Below, one piece after another: positions 33,807 to 42,573 of a stretch of 64,000 nucleotides of DNA (position 1 is the first letter of the stretch; every line of letters begins with the position of its first letter). Below the pieces are notes generated by a model, which saw only the letters and a program-made list of their open reading frames with translations, was not told where the DNA came from and made no database searches. The translations under genes were made by a program, and so were the position numbers. The DNA comes from Acidobacteriaceae bacterium UBA1307 (GTDB lineage: Bacteria > Acidobacteriota > Terriglobia > Terriglobales > Acidobacteriaceae): positions 3,666 through 67,665 of the forward strand of contig DBTV01000036.1 in NCBI GenBank assembly GCA_002307235.1. The letters are read 5' to 3'.

Positions 33807-34307
33807 CCTGGTCAATCCACACCAAACTGCTGCCAGCCTCAAGCTCTGAAGGGGGGAAATGAAGAGCGCGAGGTGAGAGGAAATTCTGGGAAAGAAAATT
33901 CCAGCAAGTACTACGCACAACTGTGGCAAATTCGATAGCGCCGCTTACTCGTTCTGTGCGGCTCTGCTTTTTTAGATAATTGATTATCCACTTCTTTTTT
34001 CGGCATGGATGTGGATTTTTGCATTTTTTATGATTGAAGTAACCGCTGACAGGTTACCGATTCTCGCGGAAAAGATAAGAGGTAATACTTTTAATTGATT
34101 GATAAATACGGACTTACGTTGTCATAGGCTTGATAGGTGATTCAGTTCTTCGTGGTGGAAAGCGGCTGCTACTTTCGTGAAATTTTGGCGGTTTCGTCCC
34201 AATGTGTGCGCCGTAATTCTGTGCGGTGAGCAGAAAACTTCAGAAATTCTTCCGAAGGGTGAAGAGTGTTTCCACGCAACAATGGGCAGGTTGCCGATGG
34301 GACAAGC
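33807..34307. other. A/T-rich intergenic region between divergent regulator genes
   Basis: About 500 bases, strongly A/T-rich at 33960-34120 (for example TTTTAATTGATTGATAAATA). It probably holds the promoters of both flanking regulator genes. I cannot assign hexamers with confidence and see no gene. GTG at 34266 is an alternative start for the following gene. Confidence 0.45.
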
Positions 34308-34940
34308 ATGAGCGGCAGCCGCAGGAAGAAAGTCGGTGCAGGGATGGGAAGAACGGTTTCGTACGCTCAGTGGGCGTTGGAGCCCTACAGTATTGGTCTG
34401 AAGTTGCGCACGTTGCGCACGCAGAAGAGGATGACGTTGTCGCGGCTGGCAACCGAGACCGGGCTTTCGACGGCGCTGTTGTCAAAGCTCGAAACGGATC
34501 GCATGATTCCGACGCTGCCGACACTGGCCACGATCAGCCGCGTTTACGGCGTTGGCATGGGATATTTTTTCTCCGAGCCGACGCGGCACAAGTTGTCAAT
34601 TACGCGCAGGGCGCACTTTGAGAGCATCGGCCGTGGGCCGGAGTCGCTGAAGGTGACGCCGCTGAACGCATTGAGCGAGCGTCCCGGTCTGGTGGCGCAG
34701 ATGATTGAATTTCCTCCGGGACCGACGGCCTCGGCGGCCGATTGCCTGCGTGAGGTCAGCGGCGTGGTCTACGTTCTTGAAGGCAAACTGATGCTCGATG
34801 CCGGCGGCATGCAAGAGACGCTGGAGCCGGGTGACTGCGCCTGCATCGATAGCGAGATGAGTCTGGCCTGGAGTTCGGCCGACAAGCATCGTTGCCGGGT
34901 TCTTGCCGTGCTTCCGTCCGCGACGCAGGCGCTTGGCTGA
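34308..34940 (+). CDS. XRE-family regulator with C-terminal cupin domain
   Basis: A 210-residue regulator. The helix-turn-helix (about 31-85: IGLKLRTLRTQKRMTLSRLA, then GLSTALLSKLETDRMIPTLP) is followed by a cupin fold (about 125-205: VVYVLEGKLMLDAGG, ETLEPGDCACID). This group commonly represses metabolic genes and binds a small ligand in the cupin. The metal-binding histidines of active cupins are not obvious here. Upstream frames start at GTG 34266. A terminator follows, so its control of the downstream aldolase gene is only a positional guess. Confidence 0.87.
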   Translation: MSGSRRKKVGAGMGRTVSYAQWALEPYSIGLKLRTLRTQKRMTLSRLATETGLSTALLSKLETDRMIPTLPTLATISRVYGVGMGYFFSEPTRHKLSITRRAHFESIGRGPESLKVTPLNALSERPGLVAQMIEFPPGPTASAADCLREVSGVVYVLEGKLMLDAGGMQETLEPGDCACIDSEMSLAWSSADKHRCRVLAVLPSATQALG

Positions 34941-34989
34941 GCGACTGCGGCAGGCAAAACTCGTTTGTTGATAGAGAAAGAAAACAGGC

Positions 34990-35038
34990 GCGGAGTGCAT
35001 GCAGACCGCCGGGGCTGCGGTGTGTGCTCCGCATTTTT
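34990..35038 (+). terminator. Terminator after XRE-cupin gene
   Basis: A long imperfect stem bounded by GCGGAG (34990-34995) and CTCCGC (35027-35032), with inner CCGC/GCGG pairing, followed by ATTTTTC. Confidence 0.65.
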
Positions 35039-35162
35039 CTGTGCGCCCAGAGGAGAATGTTTTTTGACGAGGCGTGATTTTCATCACGCGGCCCTGAGCG
35101 GCTTCGCGCCAGAATAGGGGCACGGCGCGCGAGCGTCGCACTTCTCTGAGGGTGAGGCGGCA

Positions 35163-35891
35163 ATGGAGCAGAGGGCGATCCTGATTGCGGAACGGGACGA
35201 CGCAGTGGATCTGGCGGCTTCGGCAGAGGCCGAGGCCATGCGGCAGGAGATTCTGTTCATGGGCCGCAAGCTCTGGGAGCGGCAGTATGTCGATGGCAAT
35301 GCGGGCAACATCAGCGCGCGCATCGGCGAGGAGTATCTGTTGTGCACGCCGACGCGCGTCAGCAAGCACGACATGACGCCCGAGGATATTTGCCTGGCCG
35401 ATCTCAACGGCAAGATTCTGGTCGGCACCAAGCCGCGCACGAGCGAACTCTTGTTGCACCTCGAAATCTATCGCCACTGCCCGGAGGCGCGTGCCGTGGT
35501 GCATTGCCATCCGCCGTACGCGACGGCCTTTGCGCTGGCGGGTGCGGTGCCGCCGGCCGGTTACCACTCCGAATACGAGACGATGATTGGCCCGGCCGCC
35601 GTGGCTCCTTACGAGACGCCGGGTACGCAGGCCTTTGCCGAAACGGTGCGGCCCTTTGTGCGCAAACACAATACCATCGTGCTCGCCAACCACGGCGTCG
35701 TCTGTTGGGCTGATACGGTGACGCACGCCGAGTGGCTCGTCGAGACCTTCGAAACCTATTGCAAGACCTGGTTGATCGCCCAGCAGGTCTCCGCGCAACT
35801 GGGCCGGCCCTTGCAGCCGATTCCCACGGACAAGATCGGCGAGATTCTCGCGATCAAGCGGCAGATGGGACTGCCCGACGAGCGGAGCTAG
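35163..35891 (+). CDS. Class II aldolase/adducin family protein (FucA-like)
   Basis: A 242-residue zinc aldolase. Metal ligands H114 and H116 (VVHCHPP), H177 (ANHGVV) and the catalytic acid E95 (TSELLLH) are in place, along with the phosphate-binding DGNAGNISAR. Family members cleave L-fuculose-, L-rhamnulose- or L-ribulose-type sugar phosphates, which would fit a saprophyte that takes up deoxy-sugars. Residues 1-25 are an N-terminal extension. GAGGGTGAGG precedes the ATG by 5 bases. No sugar kinase or isomerase is adjacent. Confidence 0.9.
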   Translation: MEQRAILIAERDDAVDLAASAEAEAMRQEILFMGRKLWERQYVDGNAGNISARIGEEYLLCTPTRVSKHDMTPEDICLADLNGKILVGTKPRTSELLLHLEIYRHCPEARAVVHCHPPYATAFALAGAVPPAGYHSEYETMIGPAAVAPYETPGTQAFAETVRPFVRKHNTIVLANHGVVCWADTVTHAEWLVETFETYCKTWLIAQQVSAQLGRPLQPIPTDKIGEILAIKRQMGLPDERS

Positions 35892-35985
35892 GGTGCGAGC
35901 GAAATAGCGACGTTAGCGTGGTGAGCGGGGTTGGCGGAGTTAGCAAGATAGCGGAGCTAGCTTGCTGCCCAGCGAACGCCGCGCT
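35892..35985. repeat. Low-complexity repeat of GTTAGC/ATAGCG units
   Basis: Degenerate units such as GCGAAATAGCGACGTTAGCG, GGAGTTAGC and AAGATAGCGGAGCTAGC fill the gap between the aldolase and fumarase genes. It resembles the AGCTAA-rich stretches around hspR. Confidence 0.55.
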
Positions 35986-36033
35986 GGCGCTTTGCCTCTG
36001 CTTTTCTATACCCTAGGTGCGGAGGACGAGTCC

Positions 36034-37545
36034 ATGCGCACGATCGAGCAGGAAGACTTTATTGCGAGCGTAGCGGCGGCGCTGCAGTTCATCAGCTACT
36101 ACCATCCGGTGGACTTTATTCGCGCGCTGCGTCGTGCCTACGAGCGCGAGGTGGCGCCGGCGGCGAAGGACGCGCTGGCGCAACTGCTGATCAACAGCCG
36201 TATGTGCGCCGAAGGCCACCGCCCTCTCTGCCAGGACACGGGCATCGTGACGGTCTTCGTGAAGGTGGGCATGGAGGCGCGCTTTGTCGCGACGATGGAT
36301 CTGCAGCAGATGGTGGACGAGGGCGTGCGTCGCGCCTATCTTGACCCGGACAACAAGCTGCGGGCCTCAATTCTGTCTGACCCGGCCGGTGCGCGCACGA
36401 ACACGCGCGACAATACGCCGGCGGTGGTGCATGTCGAGTTGGTGGCAGGCGACACGGTCGAGGTGACGGTGGCGGCCAAGGGTGGCGGCTCGGAGGCCAA
36501 GAGCAAGTTCGCCATGCTGAACCCCTCGGACTCGGTCGTTGACTGGGTGCTGAAGACGGTGCCGACGATGGGCGCGGGCTGGTGTCCGCCGGGGATGCTC
36601 GGGATCGGTATCGGCGGCACGGCAGAGAAGGCGATGCTGCTGGCAAAAGAGTCGCTGATGGAGCCGATCGATATTCTGGATCTGGCCGCGCGAGGCGCGA
36701 AGACGCGGACCGAAGAACTGCGGCTGGAGATCTACGAAAAGGTGAACCGGCTGGGGATCGGCGCGCAGGGCCTGGGCGGTCTGACGACGGTGCTCGACGT
36801 GAAGGTGCGCGATTACCCGACGCATGCGGCCAATCTGCCGGTGGCGCTGATTCCGAACTGCGCGGCGACGCGGCATGCGCACTTCACGCTCAATGGCGCG
36901 GGTCCGGTCTTTCTTGATCCTCCTTCGCTTGAGGAGTGGCCGCGTCTTCGCTATGAGCCGGCGGGCGCGCGGCGGGTGAACCTCGGCACGATGACGCGCG
37001 AGGAGATTTTTTCCTGGCAGCCGGGCGAGACGATTCTGTTGAGCGGAAGGCTGCTGACCGGCCGCGATGCCGCGCACAAACGACTGACGGAGATGCTGGA
37101 TCGCGGCGAAAAGCTGCCGGTCGATCTGCAGGGCAGATTCATCTATTACGTTGGACCGGTGGATCCGGTGCGGGACGAGGTGGTGGGGCCGGCGGGGCCG
37201 ACGACGGCGACGCGCATGGACAAGTTCACGCGGCAACTGCTGGCGGAAACGGGGTTGCTCGGCATGGTTGGCAAGGCCGAGCGTGGTCCTGCGGCGATTG
37301 CGGCGATCAAGGAGTTTGGCGCGGTGTATCTGATGGCGGTCGGGGGGGCGGCCTATCTGGTGGCCAAGGCGATTCGCTCCTCGCGCGTGGTGGCCTTTGC
37401 AGATCTGGGCATGGAGGCGATCTACGAGTTTGAGGTGAGCCAGATGCCGGTAACGGTGGCCGTCGATGCGCGCGGGCAGAGCGTGCACCAGAGCGGTCCA
37501 GCCGAGTGGCAGCAGAGAATCGCAGGCATTCCTGTCTTTTCTTAA
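36034..37545 (+). CDS. fumA: Fumarate hydratase, class I (iron-sulfur)
   Basis: A 503-residue TCA-cycle enzyme interconverting fumarate and malate in the cytoplasm. The N-terminal alpha domain carries C66 (LCQDTG) and a cysteine in GWCPPGMLGIGIGG; a third in IPNCAATRH completes the [4Fe-4S] ligands. The C-terminal beta domain (about 320-500) has GRLLTGRDAAHKRL and YYVGP. Alpha and beta parts are fused, as in the E. coli FumA/FumB type, though the protein is slightly shorter. GGAGG lies 8 bases before ATG. Such enzymes are oxygen-sensitive; no oxygen-stable FumC is in the window. Confidence 0.94.
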   Translation: MRTIEQEDFIASVAAALQFISYYHPVDFIRALRRAYEREVAPAAKDALAQLLINSRMCAEGHRPLCQDTGIVTVFVKVGMEARFVATMDLQQMVDEGVRRAYLDPDNKLRASILSDPAGARTNTRDNTPAVVHVELVAGDTVEVTVAAKGGGSEAKSKFAMLNPSDSVVDWVLKTVPTMGAGWCPPGMLGIGIGGTAEKAMLLAKESLMEPIDILDLAARGAKTRTEELRLEIYEKVNRLGIGAQGLGGLTTVLDVKVRDYPTHAANLPVALIPNCAATRHAHFTLNGAGPVFLDPPSLEEWPRLRYEPAGARRVNLGTMTREEIFSWQPGETILLSGRLLTGRDAAHKRLTEMLDRGEKLPVDLQGRFIYYVGPVDPVRDEVVGPAGPTTATRMDKFTRQLLAETGLLGMVGKAERGPAAIAAIKEFGAVYLMAVGGAAYLVAKAIRSSRVVAFADLGMEAIYEFEVSQMPVTVAVDARGQSVHQSGPAEWQQRIAGIPVFS

Positions 37546-37676
37546 CCCAAAGTGATCCACCGCGAACAGAACTGATTCGGAATGGTCCATCGCTTCTACA
37601 CTTCGGTGTTTCCGCGCGTGCAAGCCTCTGTTTTTGCCGTACGATAGAGGCCAGAAGCCACGGAGGAGTTGAAGCG

Positions 37677-38234
37677 ATGAGCCGTATGATGGGCGGTTTG
37701 GTGTTGGGAGTATTGTTGGGCGTGGTGTTGACGCCACTGGCGGTTCTGGGCTGGTTCCGGCTGGGGAATATGCCGGTCGCGGTCGCTGATAAGACTCTGC
37801 CGCTCGAGGACAAGCTCGAGAAGATCTCGCTTGATGCGCGCGTGGCCAAAGAGCAGCCGAAGATTGTTCCGGTGGCGGCCGACGAGACGGCGCTCAATGG
37901 TGGTGCGCAGGTTTATCGCGACCATTGCGCGGCCTGCCATGGCGTCTACGGCAAGCCGGTGGGTTTTGCCGTACACATGTCTCCGCAGGCACCGCAACTG
38001 TGGCTGCCGCGCGTCGATGGCAAGGGCGTGGGTGTGAGCGGCGTATCGGCGACGGAGATTTACTGGAAGGTCTCGAACGGCATTCGCCAGTCGGGCATGC
38101 CTGCCTACAAGGACACGCTTTCAAGCAACGAGGTCTGGCAGGTGAGCCTGTTGCTGACCAATGCGGACAAGCCATTGCCGCCGGCGGCGCTTGAAATCGT
38201 GCATCCGCAAGGGGCGCCGGAGCCGGGCAAGTAG
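37677..38234 (+). CDS. Membrane-anchored c-type cytochrome
   Basis: A 185-residue protein. An N-terminal hydrophobic helix (about 5-25) anchors a periplasmic domain with one haem-binding CAACH motif (84-88) and a likely axial methionine in SGMPAY. It probably carries electrons in a respiratory chain. No oxidase gene is adjacent. CGGAGGAG lies 8-15 bases before the ATG. A stretch of about 130 bases separates it from fumarase, so it is likely transcribed on its own. Confidence 0.9.
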   Translation: MSRMMGGLVLGVLLGVVLTPLAVLGWFRLGNMPVAVADKTLPLEDKLEKISLDARVAKEQPKIVPVAADETALNGGAQVYRDHCAACHGVYGKPVGFAVHMSPQAPQLWLPRVDGKGVGVSGVSATEIYWKVSNGIRQSGMPAYKDTLSSNEVWQVSLLLTNADKPLPPAALEIVHPQGAPEPGK

Positions 38235-38332
38235 CTTTTACTGGGGTGGGGTCAGCAGCGTCGTCGGTCGCCACAAGCGGCGGGCGGCGCTGCTCACTTT
38301 ACAATGAAAGGGTGAAAGACACCACCCAAGCG

Positions 38333-40300
38333 ATGGCCAACGAAGAACGGACCAAGATTCCTCCTGCGACAAAAAAGACGCGCAAGGCCGACGACGATCC
38401 GGTTGACAAGGTCGTGGACGCGCATCTGTTGTTGCGACTGGCGCGTTATCTGCGCCCCTATTGGCTGCAAGCGACGATTGCGACGCTGGCGGTTTCGCTC
38501 AAATCCATCTGCGATGTCTCCGGCCCGTATCTGGTCAAGGTGGCGATTGATCGCTATCTGATGGAGACGCCGAGGCCGTCGACGAACTGGCTCGGGCGCT
38601 GGTTGCCTGCCGACCGCACGACCGGCATCACGACGCTGGCGGCGCTGTTCTTTGTCCTGCTCCTGTTCTCATATCTGTTCGCCTTTGTGCAGACCTATCT
38701 GATGCAGTGGATCGGGCAGAAGGTAATGTTCGATCTGCGTCGCGAGATCTTCCGGCACATGCAGAAGATGGATGTTGGCTTCTTCGACACCAACGCTGTC
38801 GGGCGGCTGGTGACGCGGTTGACCTCGGATGTGGATGCGGTCAACGACATGTTCACCGAAGGCGTGCTGGCGATTGTCAACGACGTCTTCATGCTGGCGA
38901 TCATGGCCGGCGTGATGCTCACCATCAACTGGTGGCTGGCGCTGTTGGCCTTTGCCGTGCTGCCGATTATCTGGGTGGTGACGCGCATCTTTCGCGACTC
39001 GGTGCGGGCGAGCTTCCGCCGCGTGCGCGCGGCCATTGCGCGCATCAACAGCTTTACGCAGGAGCACGTGACCGGCATGAGCATCGTGCAACTGTTCAAC
39101 CGCGAGGAGCGCGCGTTGCGCGACTTTTCCGCGGTGAACGAGCAGCACATGATCGCCTACAAGGACACAATCTTCGCCTACGCGCTCTACTATCCGATTG
39201 TTGAGTTATTGAGCTCGATCGCCATCGGACTGGTGCTGTGGCGTGGTGGTTTCAGCGCCATCGCGGGCGGCACCGTTACCCTCGGCATTCTGGCCATGTT
39301 CATCCAGTACTCGCAGCGGTTCTGGCGGCCGATTCAGGATCTCAGCGACAAGTACAACATCTTGCAGGCGGCGATGGCGGCCTGCGAGCGCATCTACAAG
39401 TTACTCGACGCGAAGCCGGAGATTGTTACTCCCGAAGCTCCGGTCGAGGGCGACGGCTCGAATCGCATCGAGTTTCGCAACGTCTGGTTTACCTATCAGA
39501 AGCTCACCGACGAGCAGCGCGCGACGGTGGAGGCAGCGCGGCGGCTGGATGCCGAGAGCGCGGCGAAGCTGCTGGCCAGCCTGGACGAGGTCGAGTGGAT
39601 TCTCAAGGACGTGAGCTTTGTCGTGGAGCCCGGGCACACGGTGGCCATCGTCGGCCACACCGGCGCGGGCAAGACCACGCTGACCAGCCTGATGATGCGC
39701 TTTTACGAGGTGACGGCGGGCGCAGTTCTGCTCGACGGCGTTGACCTGCGCCTGCTCGATCTTAAAAAACTGCGGGAGCACTTCGCGGTCGTCTTGCAGG
39801 ATCCGATATTGTTCTCGGGCACCATTGCAGAAAACATTCGCTTGGGCAATGCCGCTATCAGCGACGATGCGCTGCGCCGCGCGGCCCAGGATGTCAACGT
39901 GCTCGACTTTATCGAGACTCTGCCGAAGGGCTTCGATGAGCCGGTGCGCGAGCGGGGCGGCTCGCTTTCAACCGGGCAAAAACAGTTGATCAACTTTGCC
40001 CGCGCGCTGGCCTACAATCCGCGGATTCTGATTCTGGATGAGGCGACCTCGAGTGTCGACACGGACACGGAACTGCGCATTCGGCGCGCGCTGGATCGCA
40101 TGGTGGCGGGCCGTACCAGCGTGCTGATTGCGCATCGGCTTTCGACCGTGCAGCGCGCCGATACGATTCTGGTGATGCACAAGGCGCAACTGCGTGAGCA
40201 AGGAACGCACCAGCAACTGTTAGTCCAGCGGGGCCTTTACTGGAAGCTCTACCAGTTGCAGTACCGGGATCAGGAAGCAAGCGCGGAAGGCGCACAATAG
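38333..40300 (+). CDS. ABC exporter, fused membrane and ATPase domains (MsbA/MDR-like), with insertion in the NBD
   Basis: About 655 residues. A six-helix transmembrane domain (about 40-340) is joined to a nucleotide-binding domain with Walker A GHTGAGKTT (about 440), signature LSTGQKQ and Walker B ILILDEATSS; as a homodimer it would export a lipid or hydrophobic compound. Unusually, about 33 charged helical residues (QKLTDEQRATVEAARRLDAE and on) are inserted after NVWFTY, between the A-loop tyrosine and the strand leading to Walker A. Start choice is uncertain: ATG 38333 or GTG 38312. Confidence 0.9.
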   Translation: MANEERTKIPPATKKTRKADDDPVDKVVDAHLLLRLARYLRPYWLQATIATLAVSLKSICDVSGPYLVKVAIDRYLMETPRPSTNWLGRWLPADRTTGITTLAALFFVLLLFSYLFAFVQTYLMQWIGQKVMFDLRREIFRHMQKMDVGFFDTNAVGRLVTRLTSDVDAVNDMFTEGVLAIVNDVFMLAIMAGVMLTINWWLALLAFAVLPIIWVVTRIFRDSVRASFRRVRAAIARINSFTQEHVTGMSIVQLFNREERALRDFSAVNEQHMIAYKDTIFAYALYYPIVELLSSIAIGLVLWRGGFSAIAGGTVTLGILAMFIQYSQRFWRPIQDLSDKYNILQAAMAACERIYKLLDAKPEIVTPEAPVEGDGSNRIEFRNVWFTYQKLTDEQRATVEAARRLDAESAAKLLASLDEVEWILKDVSFVVEPGHTVAIVGHTGAGKTTLTSLMMRFYEVTAGAVLLDGVDLRLLDLKKLREHFAVVLQDPILFSGTIAENIRLGNAAISDDALRRAAQDVNVLDFIETLPKGFDEPVRERGGSLSTGQKQLINFARALAYNPRILILDEATSSVDTDTELRIRRALDRMVAGRTSVLIAHRLSTVQRADTILVMHKAQLREQGTHQQLLVQRGLYWKLYQLQYRDQEASAEGAQ

Positions 40301-40304
40301 AACA

Positions 40305-40339
40305 GGAAAACAGCTCGCGAATGCGGGCTGTTTCCTTTT
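40305..40339 (+). terminator. Terminator after ABC exporter gene
   Basis: A 13-bp stem (40305-40318 with 40323-40335, one bulged A) with a GAAT loop, then TTTT. Confidence 0.75.
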
Positions 40340-40399
40340 GTGCCGCATGCAACAAGGCAAACGGCGCGTGCGGTTACGGCAAGAAAAAACGGAGAGACG

Positions 40400-40990
40400 A
40401 TGAGTGTGGAGCAGTGTGTCCGGTTTTTGCTGGAACTGGATCAGTTGAAGAAAGTAATTCGCAAGACAAAGATCACCGGCGGCGAGCGGAACGAAAATTC
40501 GGCCGAGCATAGCTGGCAGATCGCGCTGATGGCGCTGGCGCTCGAGCCGTACGCGGAAGAGCCGGTGGTGATCGATCGCGTGGTGCGCATGCTGCTGCTG
40601 CACGATGTCGGCGAGATCGATGCAGGCGACGTGATCGTTTACGCAAAGGTGGATGCTGCCCAGCGTTCGGCTGAGGAGTTATCCGGTGTCAAGCGCGTCG
40701 TGGGCACATTGCCGCAGGAGCAGGCGGCACCGCTCATCGAGTTATGGAAGGAGTTTGAGGCGGCGCAGACGCCCGAGGCGCGCTTTGCGCATGCGATGGA
40801 CCGCGCAGCACCCGTGCTGCTGCATCTCAGCAATGGTGGGCATGGGTGGCGCGAATACGGCATCACGTATGAGCGCGTGGTCAGCCGCATTCGCGGTGAA
40901 ATCGAACAAGGTTGTCCCGCGTTGTGGCTTTATGTTGAGGCTCGATTAAAAGAAGCACAGCAACAGAAATGGTTTGGGGACGAGATATAA
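40400..40990 (+). CDS. HD-domain phosphohydrolase, YfbR/HDDC2-like
   Basis: A 196-residue metal-dependent phosphohydrolase. Ligands H37 (AEHSWQ), H68-D69 (LLLHDVGEID) and a later aspartate (MDRAAPVL) follow the pattern of 5'-deoxynucleotidases. Likely role: hydrolysis of deoxynucleoside monophosphates. GGAGAG precedes the ATG by 4 bases. The open frame continues upstream to 40340 without family similarity. Together with the dGTPase at 60.8-62.0 kb it gives this region two enzymes of nucleotide-pool control. Confidence 0.88.
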   Translation: MSVEQCVRFLLELDQLKKVIRKTKITGGERNENSAEHSWQIALMALALEPYAEEPVVIDRVVRMLLLHDVGEIDAGDVIVYAKVDAAQRSAEELSGVKRVVGTLPQEQAAPLIELWKEFEAAQTPEARFAHAMDRAAPVLLHLSNGGHGWREYGITYERVVSRIRGEIEQGCPALWLYVEARLKEAQQQKWFGDEI

Positions 40991-41339
40991 AATGCGGCTC
41001 ATCATTCTATCTTTCTCCTTGCCTTTCGTCATTGCTCAAAAGGATGAAACAATGAAAATGATGATGAAAATCAGGTCGAAATAGAAGGTGCTGTGTAAAA
41101 CTCGTCCTTAAATTGACACGCGTTCTTCCCGTGGGTTACGTTGCAATTACACTTTTATGCAAAAGCAGGAAAGACACTGAGAGGACGCAGCTCCCGATTA
41201 GGGATTTCTGCAAATTCAAGTGATCCGAATTAGGAAGTCCTCATAAAAGTGGGTACGATTTTGTTCCGTTTTGCTGTTTCGTCCCTGATGATCGTGCGTG
41301 GATGCAGATTTCAATGAAGAGTAGGTAGGAAGTGTGTCC
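40991..41339. other. A/T-rich intergenic region before the HipA-like gene
   Basis: About 350 bases, clearly lower in GC than the flanking genes on the left. TTGACA at 41113-41118 followed after 17 bases by TTACGT is a weak promoter candidate. There is no gene and no antitoxin-like ORF ahead of the kinase gene. Confidence 0.45.
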
Positions 41340-42182
41340 ATGTTCGCATATCCTGTTCTAACGGACTATCTTCGGAAATTACGAGGCGGATCACAGCCCG
41401 TACTTGTTCGAGCTAGCGATGGAGAACTTTACGTCGTTAAATTTGCTAACAACCTTCAAGGCAGCAATGTACTCTTTAACGAATGCGCAGGGAACTTACT
41501 GTATCGGGCATGTGGACTTCCGGTTCCGGAATGGAAAGTTTTAAAGGTCGATGCATCGTTCTTGGATCGCAATCCAGCTTGCTGGATTGAGACCGAGCAC
41601 GGGCGGCGACGACCGGAAGAGGGCTTTTGCTACGGCACGCGCTACCTGGGCGGACGAGTCTTAGAAGTCTTGCCTGGCTCCAGCATGAGCCGGATTGAGA
41701 ATCGTGCGTGTTTCTGGCTGGCGTGGATGATTGACATCTGCGCTGGACACACGGATAATCGACAGGCGTTGTTTGTGGAAAACAGCAAGGGTGGGTTGCA
41801 TGCCGTCTTTGTTGACCATGGACACCTACTCGGCGGGCCTCGTGGTGAACAAGAGCCGAACGACCTGGCCTCACGCTATTTAGACCTTCGAATTTATGAA
41901 CCTACGTCGCTGCGTTCTTTGCAATTAATCAAACGTTTTGTTACAACGATTGATTTTGAAGGACTTTGGTTGCAAGTGCAAGACTTGCCGATGGAGTGGC
42001 GGACCGATTCTGCATGCCACAGGCTTTCTATGTGCATTGAGCGACTGTCAAACGACGAGCTTCTTGGTAACATTGTCAACAAAATGGCGAGGTGCCATAG
42101 CCAAGCTCATGGACGAGACTTTGTTCACGGCCAACACCTGCAGAAAGCTCCCGTGGGAGCAGTACTGTGTTTTGGAGTATAG
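41340..42182 (+). CDS. HipA-family protein kinase (orphan)
   Basis: About 280 residues. The kinase features of the HipA family are visible: the nucleotide-binding lysine in YVVKFANN (K34), NECAGNLLY (E48), the catalytic GHTDNRQALF (D139) and the metal-binding VFVDHGHLLGGP (D159). HipA kinases phosphorylate translation factors such as glutamyl-tRNA synthetase and cause dormancy, with HipB as antitoxin. No HipB/XRE gene is adjacent. GC content and codon use are well below the neighbours, suggesting transfer. The ATG has AGGA 9 bases upstream; GTG 41334 is an alternative. The last 74 bases overlap the next gene in another frame. Confidence 0.8.
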   Translation: MFAYPVLTDYLRKLRGGSQPVLVRASDGELYVVKFANNLQGSNVLFNECAGNLLYRACGLPVPEWKVLKVDASFLDRNPACWIETEHGRRRPEEGFCYGTRYLGGRVLEVLPGSSMSRIENRACFWLAWMIDICAGHTDNRQALFVENSKGGLHAVFVDHGHLLGGPRGEQEPNDLASRYLDLRIYEPTSLRSLQLIKRFVTTIDFEGLWLQVQDLPMEWRTDSACHRLSMCIERLSNDELLGNIVNKMARCHSQAHGRDFVHGQHLQKAPVGAVLCFGV

Positions 42183-42489
42183 GGCCCGGGTTGAAGACGA
42201 AGCGCAGTTGAAGCAGGGAGCTTTGCTGATGTTTGCGCTGTTCGGAAGGGACTGCGGGTTGCGGCTGTTGCTGCATCCGCAGTGGCGATCGATGATCGAC
42301 GCGGCTGACCTGGAATATATTGGAGAGTTGCTGACTGATTTCAGACAGCGCTGTCTAATAGATCCAGAGGCGCTGTTTTTGCAGCTTGCGTCGCTGGCTG
42401 TCGGACCTCTGGTGGTACGGCAAGCAGGTCAGTTCGTCGATATCGATCATAACCTTTCCTGCCTTTGGGAACAGTTTGTCGAACTATGA
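42109..42489 (+). CDS. Small protein overlapping the HipA-like gene, possibly DUF3037-like
   Basis: A 126-residue soluble protein. The region YCVLEY ... GALLMFALF and the following alternating hydrophobic pattern recall DUF3037, a domain I know as a frequent neighbour of short HipA-like kinases, but the match is weak. The start lies inside the kinase gene (74-base overlap in the +1 frame), which implies translational coupling. An alternative is that the kinase frame is shifted near its end and the true boundary differs. Base composition matches the kinase, so both genes probably arrived together. Function unknown; a partner or regulator of the kinase is my inference. Confidence 0.6.
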   Translation: MDETLFTANTCRKLPWEQYCVLEYRARVEDEAQLKQGALLMFALFGRDCGLRLLLHPQWRSMIDAADLEYIGELLTDFRQRCLIDPEALFLQLASLAVGPLVVRQAGQFVDIDHNLSCLWEQFVEL

Positions 42490-42573
42490 CGGCTGCGACC
42501 CCGGAGCGAGAATCGCCGCGCCATAGATTGCGCTGACGGCATTCCTAACTCGTCGCTGCGCAAGGAGGGATCG

